DNA of 7,698 nucleotides. Origin: DATKDU01 sp035649415. GTDB taxonomy: Bacteria > Planctomycetota > Planctomycetia > Pirellulales > Pirellulaceae. The notes beneath the pieces were generated by a model that saw nothing but the letters and a program-made list of their open reading frames with translations, was not told the origin of the DNA and did not search any database. Positions 1-6,003 of this stretch are shown here, in pieces. Location: assembly GCA_035649415.1 (NCBI GenBank), contig DASRJP010000450.1, forward strand, positions 1-7,698, in the 5' to 3' direction. Positions within the stretch are counted from its first letter, which is position 1, and each line of letters starts with the position of its first letter. The position numbers were made by a program, and so were the translations under genes.

Positions 1-21
1 TGGCGAAGGCGTATTGACCGC

Positions 22-51
22 AGCCGGAGGCAAACCTGCCTCCGGGTTTAC
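22..51 (-). repeat. Left REP-like hairpin repeat flanking the RAYT transposase
   Basis: This is a 30-bp repeat whose core folds into a perfect 9-bp stem: CCGGAGGCA at 24-32, loop AACC at 33-36, TGCCTCCGG at 37-45. Its reverse complement matches the repeat at 591-620 in 29 of 30 bases, and the only difference (position 36) lies in the loop. Read on the minus strand it begins GTAAAC directly before the stem, resembling the short guide tetranucleotide that precedes REP hairpins. It sits immediately upstream of the transposase ribosome binding site. The repeat is seen directly; the REP assignment rests on its pairing with a RAYT-type gene. Confidence 0.8.
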
Positions 52-67
52 ACGGGGGAGCGGCGCT

Positions 68-622
68 ATGTCCGTCTTTCTGTTTACCCACCACGGGTAC
101 CGCAATTGGATGCCCGACCGAGAGGAGGGTTTTGTCCGCAAGGGAAAAGGAATGCGGCCACCCGACAATGAACTCAACGCCTATTGCCGGTTTGACGCTG
201 CGGAGTCCGAGGTCACTTTTGATCACGCAGTTCAACGCGTCCTCATCGACGAAGCTCAGGTTGCCGCGGAAAAACAGAACTTTCGGCTGCACTTTGTTGC
301 CACGGAAACGACGCATGCCCATGTGCTCGTGAGTTGGAAGGATGATCGTCCGTGGACTCGGCTTCGAGCATCGATCAAGTCGTCATTCTCACGGCGACTC
401 AGCCGCGACATAAAGCGACGAACGTGGCTCTCGGAAAACGCCAGCCGGAGGCACGTGGAAAAACAAGATCATTTTGACTACCTGGTGAACGTCTATCTGC
501 CCGACCATCGTGGTTGGAAATGGTGTGAGGGACGGGGAGCTTTTCTTTCTGGCGTCCAATCGAGCAACGATGCCGGTGCCCGCGCGCAGGGTAAACCCGG
601 AGGCAAGTTTGCCTCCGGCTAA
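68..622 (+). CDS. REP-associated tyrosine transposase (RAYT; IS200-like Y1 HUH family)
   Basis: A 184-residue single-domain protein of the Y1 transposase superfamily. These enzymes cut and join single-stranded DNA at hairpins through a tyrosine-DNA intermediate; RAYTs are the chromosomal class tied to REP palindromes. The metal-binding HUH motif is His83-Ala84-His85 (THAHVLVSW), and the probable catalytic tyrosine is Tyr138 in HFDYLVNVYLPDHRGW, a signature typical of this subgroup. The ATG at 68 is chosen because GGGGGAG at 54-60 is a good Shine-Dalgarno and homology starts here (FLFTHHGYRNW); the in-frame codons from position 14 run through the left repeat and are unlikely to be translated. 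The last ten residues (GKPGGKFASG) and the T of the TAA stop come from the right hairpin repeat. The frame is intact and both active-site motifs are present, so it may be functional. Its host function is unknown. Confidence 0.88.
   Translation: MSVFLFTHHGYRNWMPDREEGFVRKGKGMRPPDNELNAYCRFDAAESEVTFDHAVQRVLIDEAQVAAEKQNFRLHFVATETTHAHVLVSWKDDRPWTRLRASIKSSFSRRLSRDIKRRTWLSENASRRHVEKQDHFDYLVNVYLPDHRGWKWCEGRGAFLSGVQSSNDAGARAQGKPGGKFASG
591..620 (+). repeat. Right REP-like hairpin repeat, overlapping the transposase 3' end
   Basis: Inverted partner of the repeat at 22-51, 29 of 30 bases identical. It starts GTAAAC and then folds as CCGGAGGCA (597-605), loop AGTT (606-609), TGCCTCCGG (610-618). It is read through as coding sequence by the transposase, and its final T begins the TAA stop. 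It ends 4 bp before the ATG of the DUF4416 gene, so a strong hairpin occupies the position where that gene's ribosome binding site would be expected. Confidence 0.82.
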
Positions 623-624
623 AA

Positions 625-1197
625 ATGTCCATGCCCACCCTCGCCACTCATCGTCCCGTTCTGCTGATCACGGCCGCCTTCAGCCATTACGACGCCGCGC
701 TGGAATGGGCCAAGCAAACCCTCGAGGCGGCTTGGGGACACGTCGCCCTGGAAAGCCCTCGCTTCGACCATCGCGAAACAACCTACTACGAAGCCACAAT
801 GGGGCCGGACCTGAAGAAGGTCTTCTTCGCCTTCGAGCGGCTCGTCGATCCAGCGACGCTCGCTGAGCGGAAACTCCAAGCGATTGCCTGGGAAGATGAG
901 TACGGGCGGCGGGCGAGCCAATCCGAGCCGCGGCCGCTGAATATCGACCCCGGCTACCTGACCGAGGCCAAGCTGGTCCTGGCTTCGACCAAGGACCGCG
1001 ATCACCGGATTTACCTGTCGCAGGGGATTTTTGCCGAGGTGACTCTCCATTTTCACCGCGGCCAGTGGGCCAGCCGACCCTGGACCTATCCCGATTATCA
1101 GCGGGCCGACTATCATGAATTCTTCAGCCGCTGCCGGGAATTCTTGCGGCAATCGTATCGTGAGTCGGCACGGGGCCAGGCGACAGGTCAGGAATGA
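625..1197 (+). CDS. DUF4416 family protein, function unknown
   Basis: A 190-residue soluble protein matching the DUF4416 family across its length. Recognisable blocks are TTYYEATMGPDLKKVF (52-67) followed by FERLVDP (70-76); NIDPGYLTEAKLVLASTKD (106-124) leading into HRIYLSQGIFAEVTL (127-141); and WTYPDY (153-158). No biochemical activity is established for the family to my knowledge, and no signal peptide or membrane segment is visible, so it is presumably cytoplasmic. The ATG at 625 is used; an in-frame ATG at 631 is an alternative. Neither has a free Shine-Dalgarno, because the upstream GGAGG at 599-603 lies in the REP stem about 21 nt away. The transposase stop is 2 nt upstream, which would permit coupled re-initiation. 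The 3' end overlaps the WecA-like gene by 4 bp (ATGA), suggesting co-expression with polysaccharide genes. Confidence 0.88.
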   Translation: MSMPTLATHRPVLLITAAFSHYDAALEWAKQTLEAAWGHVALESPRFDHRETTYYEATMGPDLKKVFFAFERLVDPATLAERKLQAIAWEDEYGRRASQSEPRPLNIDPGYLTEAKLVLASTKDRDHRIYLSQGIFAEVTLHFHRGQWASRPWTYPDYQRADYHEFFSRCREFLRQSYRESARGQATGQE

Positions 1198-2375
1198 ATC
1201 TCTCCAGTCTCGTCATCTTCCTGGCGGGCGCCATCTTGCCGAGTTTTCTCATCACGCTCCTGGCGACGTACGGCATCCGCAAGAATGCTGCCCGCTTTGG
1301 CCTGATCGACAAGCCCAACGAACGGAAGGTCCATACGACGCCGACGCCGCTGGGGGGCGGATTGGGCATTTGGCTGGGGGTAGTCGCCACGTTTGCCGCC
1401 GGGCAACTGGCGCTGAGCCTGGTGACGACGCGCACCGACCTGGGGAGCCTCGTGCCGGAGTTTGCCCAGCCTCATTTGAGCGGGCTGGTCGATCAGTCGC
1501 CCAAGCTGTGGATTCTGCTGGGAGCTGGCACGGTGCTGGCGCTGTTGGGACTGATCGACGACCGCCGCGGCTTGCCCTGGCAATTCCGCCTGGCGGTGCA
1601 ATTCGCGGTGGCCATCGCCTGTGTCGCGGGGGTGAATAACCTCCGGCTGACGGCATTCATCGACAACGTCTGGCTGACCGGAGCACTGTCGGTCCTGTGG
1701 ATCGTGGCGCTGATCAATGCGTTCAACATGCTCGACAACATGGACGCCCTTTCCGGCGGCGTCGCCGCGATTGCCGCCGGCATCCTGGCGACTGTGATGC
1801 TGATCGCGCCCGATCCGGAGACGCGCGGCCCACAGCTTTTTGTGGCGGGATTTCTGCTGGTGCTGTTCGGGGCGATTCTCGGCTTTCTGTGGCACAACCG
1901 GCCACCGGCAAAGATCTTCATGGGGGACGCGGGGAGCTATTTTCTCGGCTTTTCCATTGCCGTCGCAACCTTGCTGGCAAGCTACACCGGCTATCAAGGC
2001 GGGCGTCAGCACGCCGTGCTAACGCCGCTGTGCGTCATGGCGGTGCCGCTGTACGACATGGTCACGGTAATTTTCATCCGCCTGAAGAATGGCAAGAGCC
2101 CATTTCACCCCGACAAGAACCATTTCTCGCACCGGCTCGTAGACCTGGGACTGACCAAGCCGCAGGCGGTCCTGACCGTGTATTTGACGACGGCCACGTG
2201 CGGCCTGGGAGCGCTGCTCCTGCACCGCGTCGATGCGGTGGGGGCCGTGATCATTATGCTGATGGTCGCGAGCGTGCTGCTGCTCATCGCGATCCTGGAG
2301 GCGACCGCACGACGGACAATCAGGAGGCAGGAGTCAGAGGTCAGGGGCCAGGAGCCAGGAGCCCGTGACGGTTGA
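1194..2375 (+). CDS. WecA/MraY-family undecaprenyl-phosphate sugar-1-phosphate transferase
   Basis: A 393-residue polytopic membrane protein of glycosyltransferase family 4 (PF00953). The family transfers a sugar-1-phosphate, often GlcNAc-1-P or a related residue, from a UDP-sugar to undecaprenyl phosphate on the cytoplasmic face, the first lipid-linked step of glycan synthesis. Diagnostic motifs are in order: KPNERKVHTTPTPLGGG (40-56), the Asp pair in LIDDRRGL (120-127), NAFNMLDNMDALSGG (175-189; Asp181 and Asp184), FMGDAGSYFLG (242-252) and HPDKNHFSHRL (305-315). The third motif has Asn where many relatives have Gly (D-N-M-D rather than D-G-x-D). The sugar specificity cannot be read from sequence. 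The start overlaps the DUF4416 stop; the gene end overlaps the next ATG by one base. The last ~17 residues (RQESEVR, GQEPGAR) are encoded by a 7-bp repeat tract beyond the final membrane helix and are probably dispensable. Confidence 0.92.
   Translation: MNLSSLVIFLAGAILPSFLITLLATYGIRKNAARFGLIDKPNERKVHTTPTPLGGGLGIWLGVVATFAAGQLALSLVTTRTDLGSLVPEFAQPHLSGLVDQSPKLWILLGAGTVLALLGLIDDRRGLPWQFRLAVQFAVAIACVAGVNNLRLTAFIDNVWLTGALSVLWIVALINAFNMLDNMDALSGGVAAIAAGILATVMLIAPDPETRGPQLFVAGFLLVLFGAILGFLWHNRPPAKIFMGDAGSYFLGFSIAVATLLASYTGYQGGRQHAVLTPLCVMAVPLYDMVTVIFIRLKNGKSPFHPDKNHFSHRLVDLGLTKPQAVLTVYLTTATCGLGALLLHRVDAVGAVIIMLMVASVLLLIAILEATARRTIRRQESEVRGQEPGARDG
2321..2362 (+). repeat. Six tandem copies of a CAGGAGN heptanucleotide
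   Basis: Six consecutive 7-bp units fit the consensus CAGGAGN, with single changes only in the third (CAGAGGT) and fourth (CAGGGGC) units. Because 21 bp equals seven codons, the tract encodes a seven-residue repeat (RQESEVR then GQEPGAR) at the C-terminus of the WecA-like protein. Each intact unit contains AGGAG, a Shine-Dalgarno core; the last one (2357-2361) is 13 nt before the ATG of the next gene. The tract looks like a simple repeat that invaded or expanded at the gene junction. Confidence 0.85.
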
Positions 2376-4681
2376 TGAGCAAGAGACGCCACGAGCGAAA
2401 GCAACATGCTGGCGGGAGCAGCTCGCTTCCAGGGCTGGCCGAGCGCTTGCATCCGCTGCTCTTGCCCGCGTCGATCGCTTTGCTGATCGCCACACACCTG
2501 ATTCCCAGTGAGGCGGTTGCCCGCGACGGAACGCATGCCGTGCTCTGCATGGCGTGGTGCGCGCTTCTGCTCGCCTGGGGAACGGTGACCGCTTTTCTGC
2601 CTGACCCGCGAGTGCGATTCTCCTGGGCCGATGCCGCTCTGCTGGTCCTGATCGGACTGCATACGCTCAGCGGGTTCCTTCCGCGGGAAGGCGCCGTCAC
2701 CCGCAATGCGCTCAACGTGGCCTGGCTGTGGATCAGCTACGGCATTGCCGCCTTCCTGCTGCGACAGCTATTGACCTCGGCCGTGCACGTGCGGGCGCTC
2801 TTGGCGGTGATGATCGGCCTGGCGATTTGTCTGTCGGCACACGCCTATTATCAATACTTCGTGGGCATGCCCCTGGTGCGCGCCGAATTCCAGGCCAATC
2901 CGCAGAAGGTCCTCGAGGAAGGAAACATACCGCTCGATCCCGATTCTCCGGTTCGACAGCATTTCATCGATCGCTTGCAGGCCCGCGAGCCGCTGGCGAC
3001 ATTCGCGCTAACCAATTCCCTGGCCGGTTTTCTGGCGCCGTGGATCGTGCTGACGGCGGGACTGGCGGTGATCGTGTGGCGGACAGGCCAATTCAAGTGG
3101 CAGTCGCTGGTGCTGCTCACGATTGCCTTGCTGCTATTCGGCTGCTTGCTGCTCACCAAGAGCCGCACGGCACTGCTGGCGGTGATATGTGGCGGCGTGT
3201 GCGCCGCGCTTGCGTCCCGCACGCTGGCCTGGGGGATCGATTGGCGTGTGCCGCCGGCAATAGCTGGCGTGCTGCTGGTGATGGGGCTTGCAGCCGTGGC
3301 AGTTGGCGGTCTGGACGTCCAAGTGCTCAGCGAGGCGCCTAAGTCGGTGCTCTACCGGCTGGAGTATTGGCGCTCGACGGCCGCGATGATTGGCGATTTT
3401 CCGCTCTGGGGCTGCGGCCCAGGGAATTTTCAGGACTATTACACTCGCTACAAGCTGCCGCAGGCGAGCGAGATCATTGCCGACCCACACAACGTCTTTT
3501 TGGAAGTCTGGGCCACGGCGGGAACAGGCGCGGTAGTTGCCCTCCTGGCGTGGATGGCGGCACTCACAGCGGCTCTAGGCCGCGCGCCAGCCGGCATCCC
3601 TCCGCAGCAAACTCCGTTCAAACTCGAAAAGCTGGCTGGGGGGAGTGAGATTCGTCGCGTTTATGTTGGCGCACTGGCGGGAATCGCGCTGGGTTTTGGC
3701 ATGGCGTTCTTGACCGTGTATCCACTGTGGACGACGGTCAATGGCGGGCACATTGGCATCCTGCTCGTCGGGTTGCCTTTGGCCGGCGTGATCCTCTGGC
3801 ATATACAGCCGTGGATACTCAGTGGGCCGCTGTCGCCATCACTGCCGGCGATTGGCCTGGTGACGCTGCTGGTGAATTTGCTGGCGGCCGGTGCGGCAAG
3901 TTTTCCCGGTGTTGTCAGCTCCGCATGGATCCTCTACGCCTGCGCTCTGTCCGCGGCCGAAGGTGGCGAGATTGGCTGGCCGTTATCGCGAACGTATCTG
4001 CCGGCACTGATTGTAGCGCCCTTGGCCATTGGCATCGCGTGTTTCTGGACCGAGTATTCTCCCGTCCTGCATCATCAGGCGCAGATGCACGAAGCGGAAT
4101 TGCTGCTGGAGCCCCAGCGCTTGCGGCCGGTCCTGGTGGCCAAGGCGATCGAACGACTGGAGGCCGCCGCGCAGGCCGATCCGGCCAGCAGCGACCCCTG
4201 GGAGGAACTAGCCAGGCTCCATATACAACAGTGGCTGGCGGGCAATCGCGAGGCGTGGCAGAAATTCGTGGAAGCGGCTGACGCGTGGCGACAGCATCGC
4301 CCAGCCAGCCATCGGCAATACGCGCAGCGCGGCGCGTGGTACTTGCAAGCGTATCGCCATGCGGGGAGGCAGGAGGATCTAAAGTCGGCCCAGAAGGCGT
4401 ATCAGGAGGCGGTCGATCGCTATCCAGCCAGCGCGCTGGGTCACGCCCAGTTAGCCTGGGTGCATCACCTGGCGGGCAATGCAGAGCAGGCACAGAGCCA
4501 GGCAGCAGTGGCGATCGATCTGGACGCGCGCAACCCGCATGCGGAGTTCAAGCTGCGTCGCAGCCGGCTGGTCGATCCTGTCCTGGAAGGCGACCCGCCC
4601 GGAATCTGGCGACTGGAGCGACGGGAGACCGCCGAACAGACGCTGACGGCGCTGCGTAAAGGATCTGTTGAAGCGCCCTAG
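2375..4681 (+). CDS. O-antigen ligase/polymerase-like membrane protein (Wzy_C) with C-terminal TPR-like domain
   Basis: A 768-residue protein. Residues ~25-560 hold many hydrophobic helices, and ~565-768 form a soluble, alpha-helical tail. Motifs of the O-antigen ligase/Wzy family include TFALTNSLAGFLAPW (209-223), LLLTKSRTALLA (258-269), RLEYWRSTAAMIGDFPLWGC (328-347) leading into GPGNF (348-352), and DPHNVFLEVWATAG (370-383), with the conserved His372. The family joins or polymerises undecaprenyl-diphosphate-linked glycans on the outer side of the inner membrane. The tail contains TPR-like helix pairs (AIERLEAAAQADPASSDPWE, 591-610; AYQEAVDRYPASALGHAQLA, 675-694), likely a periplasmic protein-binding platform. 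The ATG at 2375 overlaps the upstream TGA (TGATG), implying translational coupling; a TTG at 2372 is possible. Ligase and polymerase cannot be told apart from sequence alone. Length exceeds typical ~400-450-residue ligases because of the tail. Confidence 0.88.
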   Translation: MSKRRHERKQHAGGSSSLPGLAERLHPLLLPASIALLIATHLIPSEAVARDGTHAVLCMAWCALLLAWGTVTAFLPDPRVRFSWADAALLVLIGLHTLSGFLPREGAVTRNALNVAWLWISYGIAAFLLRQLLTSAVHVRALLAVMIGLAICLSAHAYYQYFVGMPLVRAEFQANPQKVLEEGNIPLDPDSPVRQHFIDRLQAREPLATFALTNSLAGFLAPWIVLTAGLAVIVWRTGQFKWQSLVLLTIALLLFGCLLLTKSRTALLAVICGGVCAALASRTLAWGIDWRVPPAIAGVLLVMGLAAVAVGGLDVQVLSEAPKSVLYRLEYWRSTAAMIGDFPLWGCGPGNFQDYYTRYKLPQASEIIADPHNVFLEVWATAGTGAVVALLAWMAALTAALGRAPAGIPPQQTPFKLEKLAGGSEIRRVYVGALAGIALGFGMAFLTVYPLWTTVNGGHIGILLVGLPLAGVILWHIQPWILSGPLSPSLPAIGLVTLLVNLLAAGAASFPGVVSSAWILYACALSAAEGGEIGWPLSRTYLPALIVAPLAIGIACFWTEYSPVLHHQAQMHEAELLLEPQRLRPVLVAKAIERLEAAAQADPASSDPWEELARLHIQQWLAGNREAWQKFVEAADAWRQHRPASHRQYAQRGAWYLQAYRHAGRQEDLKSAQKAYQEAVDRYPASALGHAQLAWVHHLAGNAEQAQSQAAVAIDLDARNPHAEFKLRRSRLVDPVLEGDPPGIWRLERRETAEQTLTALRKGSVEAP

Positions 4682-4719
4682 CGCCTGGTTTGGCGCTGCC
4701 TCGCAGCGGCCAGGCCGCT
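4680..4719 (+). other. Two tandem hairpins at the end of the polysaccharide gene cluster
   Basis: The 87-bp gap before the DUF1573 gene begins with two short perfect hairpins. AGCGCC (4680-4685) pairs with GGCGCT (4692-4697) around a 6-nt loop and overlaps the TAG stop. AGCGGC (4705-4710) pairs with GCCGCT (4714-4719) around CAG. Neither is followed by a T-run, so they are not classical intrinsic terminators; they could protect the mRNA 3' end, pause polymerase, or be incidental in GC-rich DNA. The remaining gap up to 4768 shows no convincing promoter. Confidence 0.4.
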
Positions 4720-4768
4720 ATAGTGAACACTGGCTCGCTGAAGACGTTGTCTTTACGGGAAAATCGGA

Positions 4769-5953
4769 ATGAGGACGCTGGCACTGGCGCTCGTCTGCCT
4801 GGTGGTGGGGATCGGTCTGGGCGTGTGGACTTCCGGCCGCAAGTTCGCCGGCGAAGTTCTCCCCACAAAGGCGTTTCTGGCCTATCTCGAGCAGCAGCGC
4901 GACCCGGCGGCGCGGCGTTCCGGCCCGCGGCTGGTGGTTGTCGGCTCGGAATTGCACGACTTTGGCAGCATGGACCTATGGGCCAAGGGGAAGCACACCT
5001 TTACCGTCCGCAACGACGGAACGGAGACGCTGCGGCTGGTGATCGGAAAGCCAACTTGTTCCTGCCTCGGAAGGAGTGGAGGAGAGCCGCTCAAGGAAGG
5101 AGACGTGATCGAAGTTCCGCACGGAAAGGATCAGCCAATCACGCTGGAATGGGAAATCAAATCCTCGCTTGAGCAGTTCAGCCAGTCGGCCCCGTTTACG
5201 ACAAATGACCCTGGCCGGCCCAGCCTGGTGCTGGCGATCATGGGCCGCGTGGAAGATTCGATCGTGACCAGCCCAGAGACGGTCGTGTTTCGAGAAGTTC
5301 CCACGTCGGTCACGGTCACGGAGGACGTGCGTTTGGAAACCAGTCAGATCGATCCGCTGAAAATCACCGAGCACCGCTGGCTCAAGCCTGAAACGGCCGG
5401 CTTCTTTGAAGTCCGCTTCGAGCCGGCGCCTCCCAAGAGTGGGGCCAAGAAATCGTCCGCCGTAAATGTCTTGATCACGCTCAAGCCCGGACTGCCGCTG
5501 GGGAGTTTCGACCAGACGCTGGTGGTGACCACCAACATGGCGCCCGACGTGCCGCCGCTGCAAATTCCGATCCAGGGGACAATCGTCGGCGACATCTCCG
5601 TTTTTGGACCCGGCGTCACAGGCAGCACCAAGACGCTCCGCCTGGGAGATATTCAATTGGGGGCGGGAGCGAAGCGAACGTTTCACGTGCTGGTCAAAGG
5701 GCCGCATCGCGACCAGACGAGTATTTCCCTCGCGCGATCGGAGCCCTCCAATTTGCGAGTGCAAGTCGGTCAGCCTGATGCAAGCAACGATCGTGTACGT
5801 ATCTTCCCCATCACGGTCGAGGTCCCAGCGGAAGCGCCGGCGATCAACATGATGGATGAAGAGGAAGGGCGGTGCGGCCGTATTCTGCTGGAGACGACGC
5901 ATCCCACCATCAAGCAGGTGGAAGTGCGCGTGCTGTACCTCATTCGCGAATGA
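4769..5953 (+). CDS. Membrane-anchored DUF1573-domain protein
   Basis: A 394-residue protein with an N-terminal hydrophobic segment (about residues 3-20) that should act as an uncleaved anchor or signal peptide; no lipobox cysteine is present. A DUF1573 domain follows: HDFGSMDLWAKGKHTFTVRN (63-82), DGTETLRLVIGKP (83-95) and the family hallmark TCSCL (96-100), with Cys97 and Cys99. The rest (about 160-394) looks like further beta-rich, Ig-like repeats, for example FREVPTSVTVTEDVRL and LRLGDIQLGAGAKRTFHVLV, consistent with ASPM/SPD-2/Hydin-type folds. No enzymatic motif is visible. DUF1573 proteins are abundant in planctomycetes and Bacteroidetes, and their role is not settled; a structural or protein-binding role outside the cytoplasm is the simplest guess. 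The gene lies 87 bp after the Wzy-like gene and 50 bp before the cytochrome gene, suggesting shared expression with the latter. Confidence 0.85.
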   Translation: MRTLALALVCLVVGIGLGVWTSGRKFAGEVLPTKAFLAYLEQQRDPAARRSGPRLVVVGSELHDFGSMDLWAKGKHTFTVRNDGTETLRLVIGKPTCSCLGRSGGEPLKEGDVIEVPHGKDQPITLEWEIKSSLEQFSQSAPFTTNDPGRPSLVLAIMGRVEDSIVTSPETVVFREVPTSVTVTEDVRLETSQIDPLKITEHRWLKPETAGFFEVRFEPAPPKSGAKKSSAVNVLITLKPGLPLGSFDQTLVVTTNMAPDVPPLQIPIQGTIVGDISVFGPGVTGSTKTLRLGDIQLGAGAKRTFHVLVKGPHRDQTSISLARSEPSNLRVQVGQPDASNDRVRIFPITVEVPAEAPAINMMDEEEGRCGRILLETTHPTIKQVEVRVLYLIRE

Positions 5954-6003
5954 GCGCCGCGGCGCGGCATTAGGTTCGTCCAATTCGCCTCACGGATGAA
6001 GTC

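Larger units (their letters stand above)
22..620 (+). mobile_element. REP-RAYT-REP unit (REPtron-like element)
   Basis: One RAYT gene lies between two nearly identical 30-bp hairpin repeats in inverted orientation, with their GTAAAC ends facing the gene. The whole unit is 599 bp. Y1-type elements do not generate target-site duplications, and none is evident. Whether the unit still moves as a whole, or is a domesticated gene that acts on REPs elsewhere in the chromosome, cannot be told from one copy. The boundaries given are those of the inverted repeats. Confidence 0.65.

Noticed and set aside
14..67. Extended N-terminus for the transposase starting at position 14
   Set aside because: These codons read through the left hairpin repeat; the ATG at 68 has a good Shine-Dalgarno and begins at the conserved FLFTHHGYRNW block.
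1188..2012. Minus-strand open frame (274 codons) opposite the WecA-like gene
   Set aside because: Gln/Arg/His-rich, low-complexity translation with no domain; the plus strand carries every catalytic motif of the family.
4725..4748. ECF-sigma-like promoter (GAAC, 16-nt spacer, CGTT) before the DUF1573 gene
   Set aside because: Only two short elements match, the first G of the usual GGAAC is a T, and such matches are frequent by chance; no independent support.
5954..5965. 12-bp perfect palindrome GCGCCGCGGCGC just after the DUF1573 stop
   Set aside because: Short, without a usable loop and not followed by T residues, so not a convincing terminator; such palindromes are common in GC-rich DNA.
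4976..5983. Long minus-strand open frame (335 codons) opposite the DUF1573 gene
   Set aside because: Its residues are rich in Arg and His with no recognisable motif, as expected for an antisense shadow of a GC-rich gene; the plus-strand protein has clear family motifs.
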